DNA from: Acidobacteriota bacterium
GTDB lineage: Bacteria > Acidobacteriota > Thermoanaerobaculia > Multivoradales > JAGPDF01
Reading direction: 5' to 3'
Assembly (NCBI GenBank): GCA_012521815.1
Contig: JAAYLR010000103.1
Location: 1 to 51,035 of the forward strand
DNA: 51,035 nucleotides
Shown: piece after piece, positions 47,175 through 51,035 of the stretch
Layout: each line of letters opens with the position of its first letter
How positions within the stretch are numbered: the stretch's first letter is position 1
The notes under the pieces: generated by a model
What the model saw: the letters and a program-made list of their open reading frames with translations, nothing else
The model's database searches: none
What the model was told of the DNA's origin: nothing
Made by a program: the position numbers and the translations under genes

Positions 47175-48622
47175 GCGAGCCGCGCTCGCAGGCGGATCTC
47201 CACCGGCGGCTCCGCCGCCGGGCCGCGCGCACCGCCCTCTACCTCGCCCTGATCGGGGCGCTCGGCAGCGGTTTCCTGCTCCACCGCTTCGTCGCTCGGG
47301 TCCTCGCGCACGCGCCCGAGGTCTCGAGCGAGTCGGAACGGTGGCTCGGCCGCGATTTCACCGCGCTGCCCGAGGTCCGGCTTCTCCAGCAGTACGTGGC
47401 GATCGACACGAGCTGGCCCGACGGCGACGAGCTCGCCGGGGTGCGCTTCCTCGAGGAGCTGCTCGCGCAGGAAGGGATCCCGTCGGAGGTCGAGTACCTC
47501 GGCCAGGGGCGGGCGAACCTCTGGGCGGTGCTCGAAGGGCACGAGCGGGGGGCGGTCGTCCTGCACCACCATGTCGACGTCGAGCCCGCCAGGCCGTCCG
47601 ACGGCTGGCGGGACGCTCCCTTCTCGGGGACGATCGACGGCCCCTGGATCTTCGGTCGCGGCGTCTACGACATGAAGAGCCTCGCGGTAGCGCAGCTCCA
47701 GGCGTTCCTCGCCCTGAAGCGCTCCGGCGTCACCCCGCGCAAATCGGTGATCCTGCTGGCCACGAGCAGCGAGGAGACGGGCAGCGACGTCGGCTCGAAG
47801 TGGATCCTGCGTGCCCACCCCGAGCTGGTCGCGCGGTTCGAGCTCTTCCTCGACGAGGGAGGGGTGGTCGAGGCCGTCAACCCGGGGGAGGCGAAGTACT
47901 GGGGGATCGAGTTCGCGCAGAAGCATTACGCCGATCTCGTCTACTGCGGCGACGACCGGGCCCGGCTCGAAGAGCTGGGGGCCGATCTCATGGCCGAGAG
48001 CCGGCGGCGGGCGCCGCTCCGCCTCGACCCGGCGGTGCTGGAGTTCGTGGCCGCCTACGGGCCGAGCCGGGACCACACGAACCTCCAGCGGATCCTGGGG
48101 CGGCCGGAGACGCTCCTCGAGAGCGTCCGCGACCGCGAGGCGCTCACCCCGTTCCTCCGGGCGCTCTTCCACAACAGCCTGAGCGTCGGCCCGGTGCGGG
48201 AGGCGGAGGGTGGCGGCTGGGAGCTGCCGGTCATCGTCCAGGCGCTGCCCGGCTCGAGCCTGGAGGAGGCACTCGCCGACACCCTCGCGCCCGGCCTCGG
48301 CGCGGGGCTGGCGGCTACGCTCCAGGCGCGCGGAGGCGGCGGGGAGGCGAGCCCGATCGCCCACCCCGCCTTCCGCGCGCTCGCCGCGGAGGTGGCTGCG
48401 AGCCACCCCGGGGTCCGCGTGGGGCCGTACCTCCTCCCCTGGTCGGCCTCCGACGCCCGCTTCTTCCGCGCCGCGGGGATCCCAGCGTACGGCTTCTCGC
48501 CGTTCCTGCTGGTGGCCGCCGACACCTTCACGGCCGCTGAGCCAAACGAGCGGATGGCAATCGACGCCTTCGTGGACGGCGTCGCCCTCTACGAGCGGGC
48601 GGTGCGGCGCCTCGTCGAGTGA
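47171..48622 (+). CDS. M20-family metallopeptidase, N-terminally membrane anchored
   Basis: VVLHHHVDVEPARPSDGWRDAPFSGTIDGPWIFGRGVYDMKS; TSSEETGSDVGS. Confidence 0.9.
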   Translation: MSEPRSQADLHRRLRRRAARTALYLALIGALGSGFLLHRFVARVLAHAPEVSSESERWLGRDFTALPEVRLLQQYVAIDTSWPDGDELAGVRFLEELLAQEGIPSEVEYLGQGRANLWAVLEGHERGAVVLHHHVDVEPARPSDGWRDAPFSGTIDGPWIFGRGVYDMKSLAVAQLQAFLALKRSGVTPRKSVILLATSSEETGSDVGSKWILRAHPELVARFELFLDEGGVVEAVNPGEAKYWGIEFAQKHYADLVYCGDDRARLEELGADLMAESRRRAPLRLDPAVLEFVAAYGPSRDHTNLQRILGRPETLLESVRDREALTPFLRALFHNSLSVGPVREAEGGGWELPVIVQALPGSSLEEALADTLAPGLGAGLAATLQARGGGGEASPIAHPAFRALAAEVAASHPGVRVGPYLLPWSASDARFFRAAGIPAYGFSPFLLVAADTFTAAEPNERMAIDAFVDGVALYERAVRRLVE

Positions 48623-48696
48623 CGTTTTTTGTCAGGAGACGGGCCGTTTCGTGACGCTCGCTTTCCGAAAGCCGTTGAATTTGCATCAGAAAAATC

Positions 48697-48712
48697 GGGC
48701 ACGGTTCGTGCT
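48697..48712 (+). promoter_or_regulatory. Sigma-54 (-24/-12) promoter-like element for the pilin gene
   Basis: GGGCACGGTTCGTGCT versus TGGCACGNNNNTTGCW; GG and GC correctly spaced. Confidence 0.65.
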
Positions 48713-48783
48713 CTATTGATGCGCGTAGCTCTCCGGAATGAACCGGGAGGGAGATCCCCGAGAGGGAAGACGAAGGAGACCAG

Positions 48784-49338
48784 ATGCTGCAGAGACTCAA
48801 GAATCGGCAGCGGGGCTTCACGCTCATCGAGCTGCTCATCGTGGTCGCGATCATCGGCATCATCGCCGCGATCCTGATCCCGAACCTGATCGACGCCCTG
48901 CAGAAGTCGAAGCAGAAGCGGACCATGGCCGACATGCGCAACCTCGGCACGGCCTGGACCTCCTGGCTCACCGACCAGCTTTCGGCTGGCGCGGCGGGCT
49001 CCGCCAGCAACACGTTCGACTGGGATTTCAACTCCCCGGATCTCGACCACTCGGCCCTCGTTTCGACCCTGCGTCCGAGTACGACGTTCTTCTACATGCA
49101 GGAGATCCCGCAGTTCGACGGCTGGCGCAACGAGTACGTCTTCGGGATCAACGACGACAACCTGCTCGCCAACCGTGTGCTCGGCATCGGCAGCGGCGGC
49201 CGCGACGGTGGCGCGAATGCGTTCGGCGCTCCGTCGAGTGTCGTGGTCGGCCCGTTCATCGCCACCGACTACGACCAGGACATCATCTGGTCGGACGGCT
49301 ACTTCGTCCGCTGGCCGGGTGGCTCGGGCAACAACTAG
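48784..49338 (+). CDS. Type IV pilin / type II pseudopilin (GspG/PilA-like)
   Basis: Prepilin motif RG|FTLIELLIVVAIIGIIAAILIPNL. Confidence 0.92.
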   Translation: MLQRLKNRQRGFTLIELLIVVAIIGIIAAILIPNLIDALQKSKQKRTMADMRNLGTAWTSWLTDQLSAGAAGSASNTFDWDFNSPDLDHSALVSTLRPSTTFFYMQEIPQFDGWRNEYVFGINDDNLLANRVLGIGSGGRDGGANAFGAPSSVVVGPFIATDYDQDIIWSDGYFVRWPGGSGNN

Positions 49339-49372
49339 CCCACCCCCGGGCGTCATCCTCTGACGCTCGCAC

Positions 49373-49408
49373 CGGCGCCGCGGGTCTCCCCGCGGCGCCG
49401 TTCTTTTT
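49373..49408 (+). terminator. Rho-independent terminator after the pilin gene
   Basis: Perfect 12-bp stem CGGCGCCGCGGG-TCTC-CCCGCGGCGCCG followed by TTCTTTTT. Confidence 0.93.
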
Positions 49409-49428
49409 GCCTGCGGTAGCCTAGGCCC

Positions 49429-50796
49429 ATGCCGCGCTCCCGCCGTCTCCTCGGCGCTCTTGCCCTCGCCTCCCTCCTCCCGGCCGCTGCCGGCGCCGCG
49501 GCGCCCCTCTCCCCCGCGGCGGCGCGGCTCCAGGCGTACCTCCGCCTCGACACCACGAACCCGCCGGGCAACGAGGGGATCGCCGCGGCCTGGCTCGCCC
49601 GGGAGCTGGCCGGAGCGGGAATCGCCGTCGAGCGGTACGTGAGCGGCGCGGGGCGGGTGAACCTCGTCGCCCGCCTGCGTGCCAACTCCACGCCCACGGG
49701 CGGGGCGATCGCGCTCCTCCACCACATGGATGTCGTCCCGGCGGGAGAGGGGTGGTCGGTGGCGCCGTTCGGGGGCGAGGTGCGCGACGGGATGCTCTGG
49801 GGGCGCGGGGCGCTCGACTGCAAGAGCCTCGGCATCGCCCATCTCGAAGCGATGCTCGCACTCGCCCGGAGCGATCTGCCGCGCCATCGGGATCTCCTTC
49901 TGGTCGCGGTCGCCGACGAGGAGGCCGGCGGCGGGGAGGGGACGGCCGCCCTCTGGGAGCGGCACCCCGGGCTCTTCGCCGACGTCGCCCTCCTGCTCAA
50001 CGAAGGGGGAGCGAACAAGGCGGTGCTCGGCCGCCATCTCCTCTGGGGGATCGAGGTCGCCCAGAAGCGCCCGCTCTGGCTCGAGGTGAGCGCGAAGGGG
50101 CGTCCCGGCCATGCTGCCGGGATCCAGCTCGGCAGCGCCGTCCACCAGCTCGTGGCCGGCCTCGCGCGGCTCGTCGAGCGGCCCCCGGTCTGGAAGATCG
50201 ACCCCGCGGCGCGCGCCTACCTGGCCGCGATCGGCCGCCTCGACCCGAACCTCGGCCGCCTCGAAGCCGACCTCGACGAGGTGATCGCGCCCGACGGGCC
50301 GCGGCGGGCGATCCCGCCAGGGCTGCCGTCGCTCTTCCTCGACTCGCTCCAGGTGACGGTCCTCGCCGCGGGAGAGGAGATCAACTCGATCCCCGCCGAG
50401 GCGCGCGCCCGGATCGACATCCGGCTCCTGCCGTCGACCGACACCGACGCCTACCTCGCCGGGGTGCGCGAGGCGCTCGGCAAGGAGATCGAGACCCGGG
50501 TGCTCCTCGCCGCGCCTCCCTCGGAGCCCACCCCGGCCTCCGGGCCGCTCTGGGAGCGGCTCGTCGCGGCGCTCGCCGACGAGGCGCCGGTGATACCGAT
50601 CTTCCTCGCCGGGATCACCGACTCGCGCTACTTCCGCGAGCGGGGCGTGGCCGCCTACGGCTTCTCCCCGTTCTGGGTGGAGGCCGAGCCGATGCGCGGC
50701 GTCCACGGCCCGGACGAGCGGATCCCCCTCGACGCCTTCGACCGCGGCGTCGAACGGATGCGCCGGGTCGTCGAGAGCCTCCTCGCCACCCCCTGA
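49429..50796 (+). CDS. M20-family metallopeptidase, secreted
   Basis: Signal peptide; IALLHHMDVVPAGEGWSVAPFGGEVRDGMLWGRGALDCKS; ADEEAGGGEGT. Confidence 0.92.
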   Translation: MPRSRRLLGALALASLLPAAAGAAAPLSPAAARLQAYLRLDTTNPPGNEGIAAAWLARELAGAGIAVERYVSGAGRVNLVARLRANSTPTGGAIALLHHMDVVPAGEGWSVAPFGGEVRDGMLWGRGALDCKSLGIAHLEAMLALARSDLPRHRDLLLVAVADEEAGGGEGTAALWERHPGLFADVALLLNEGGANKAVLGRHLLWGIEVAQKRPLWLEVSAKGRPGHAAGIQLGSAVHQLVAGLARLVERPPVWKIDPAARAYLAAIGRLDPNLGRLEADLDEVIAPDGPRRAIPPGLPSLFLDSLQVTVLAAGEEINSIPAEARARIDIRLLPSTDTDAYLAGVREALGKEIETRVLLAAPPSEPTPASGPLWERLVAALADEAPVIPIFLAGITDSRYFRERGVAAYGFSPFWVEAEPMRGVHGPDERIPLDAFDRGVERMRRVVESLLATP

Positions 50797-50817
50797 GCCC
50801 CACCCGCACCCGAACGC

Positions 50818-51022
50818 AAGGTGCCACCCGCTTTTCGCCGGCCGAAAGGTGCCAGCCGTTTTGCGCCCGGAAGGTGCCAGCCGCTTTTCTGCCGGAAGGT
50901 GCCGCCCGGAAGGTGCCAGCCACTTTGCACCGGCTCCGGTCGGAAGGTGCCAGCCGCTTTGTCAGACGCGGGTGCAGGGTGCCGCTCGCTTTGTATGTCC
51001 GGGAGAGGTGCCAGGGGATTTG
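50818..51022. repeat. Degenerate tandem/interspersed repeat array, unit approx. GGAAGGTGCCAGCCGCTTTT, at least 8 copies, continuing to or past the window end
   Basis: Copies begin near 50818, 50846, 50871, 50896, 50910, 50944, 50976 and 51004; read by eye. Confidence 0.88.
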
Positions 51023-51035
51023 CGGGGGGGCGGGC

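Noticed and set aside
50655-50930. Minus-strand ORFs encoding repeated SGWHLPG peptides
   Set aside because: Translation artefact of the GGTGCCAGCCGCTTT nucleotide repeats; the repeat units vary in length and break frame.
50818-51035. Possible CRISPR array
   Set aside because: Copies are ~15-20 nt, degenerate, irregularly spaced (14-34 nt), with no uniform spacers and no cas genes in the window.

Overview
This is a GC-rich, gene-dense bacterial chromosomal window. The gene content suggests an Acidobacteriota/Thermoanaerobaculia-like organism, but that is inference from gene types only. Recognisable genes include a subtilase with a C-terminal tag-like motif, a GGDEF protein ending in a TonB-like domain, prfC (RF3), and an NAD-dependent epimerase. 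There is a four-tRNA cluster (Pro-TGG, Arg-TCT, His-GTG, Arg-CCG) and a cobalamin riboswitch followed by btuB-btuF-btuC-btuD-like genes. Further along are NUDIX, HAD, cytidylate kinase-like, tldD/pmbA, ychF and arsR-arsM genes, then an ECF sigma factor with an adjacent Ser/Thr kinase-TPR gene. A 939-aa MoxR-type AAA / TraB-like / unknown-domain fusion lies divergent to a secreted Cys-rich protein. After that come biotin carboxylase plus BCCP, tandem YfhO-like proteins, UbiA, an MFS-spermidine synthase fusion, glycosyltransferase-like and DegT genes, an ASST-like protein, and two M20 peptidases flanking a pilin gene that has a sigma-54-like promoter. The window ends in a degenerate tandem repeat of GGTGCCAGCCGCTTT. 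Most promising for follow-up: (i) the MoxR/TraB/unknown fusion with its divergent Cys-rich neighbour; (ii) a 15-codon sORF with perfect SD, A/T-ending codons and a downstream terminator-like hairpin, placed upstream of prfC; (iii) the GGDEF-TonB fusion preceded by a 25-bp palindrome; (iv) a recurrent -10-like hexamer 6-8 nt upstream of start codons, suggesting leaderless mRNAs; (v) the terminal repeat array. All assignments come from reading the sequence; no database search was run.
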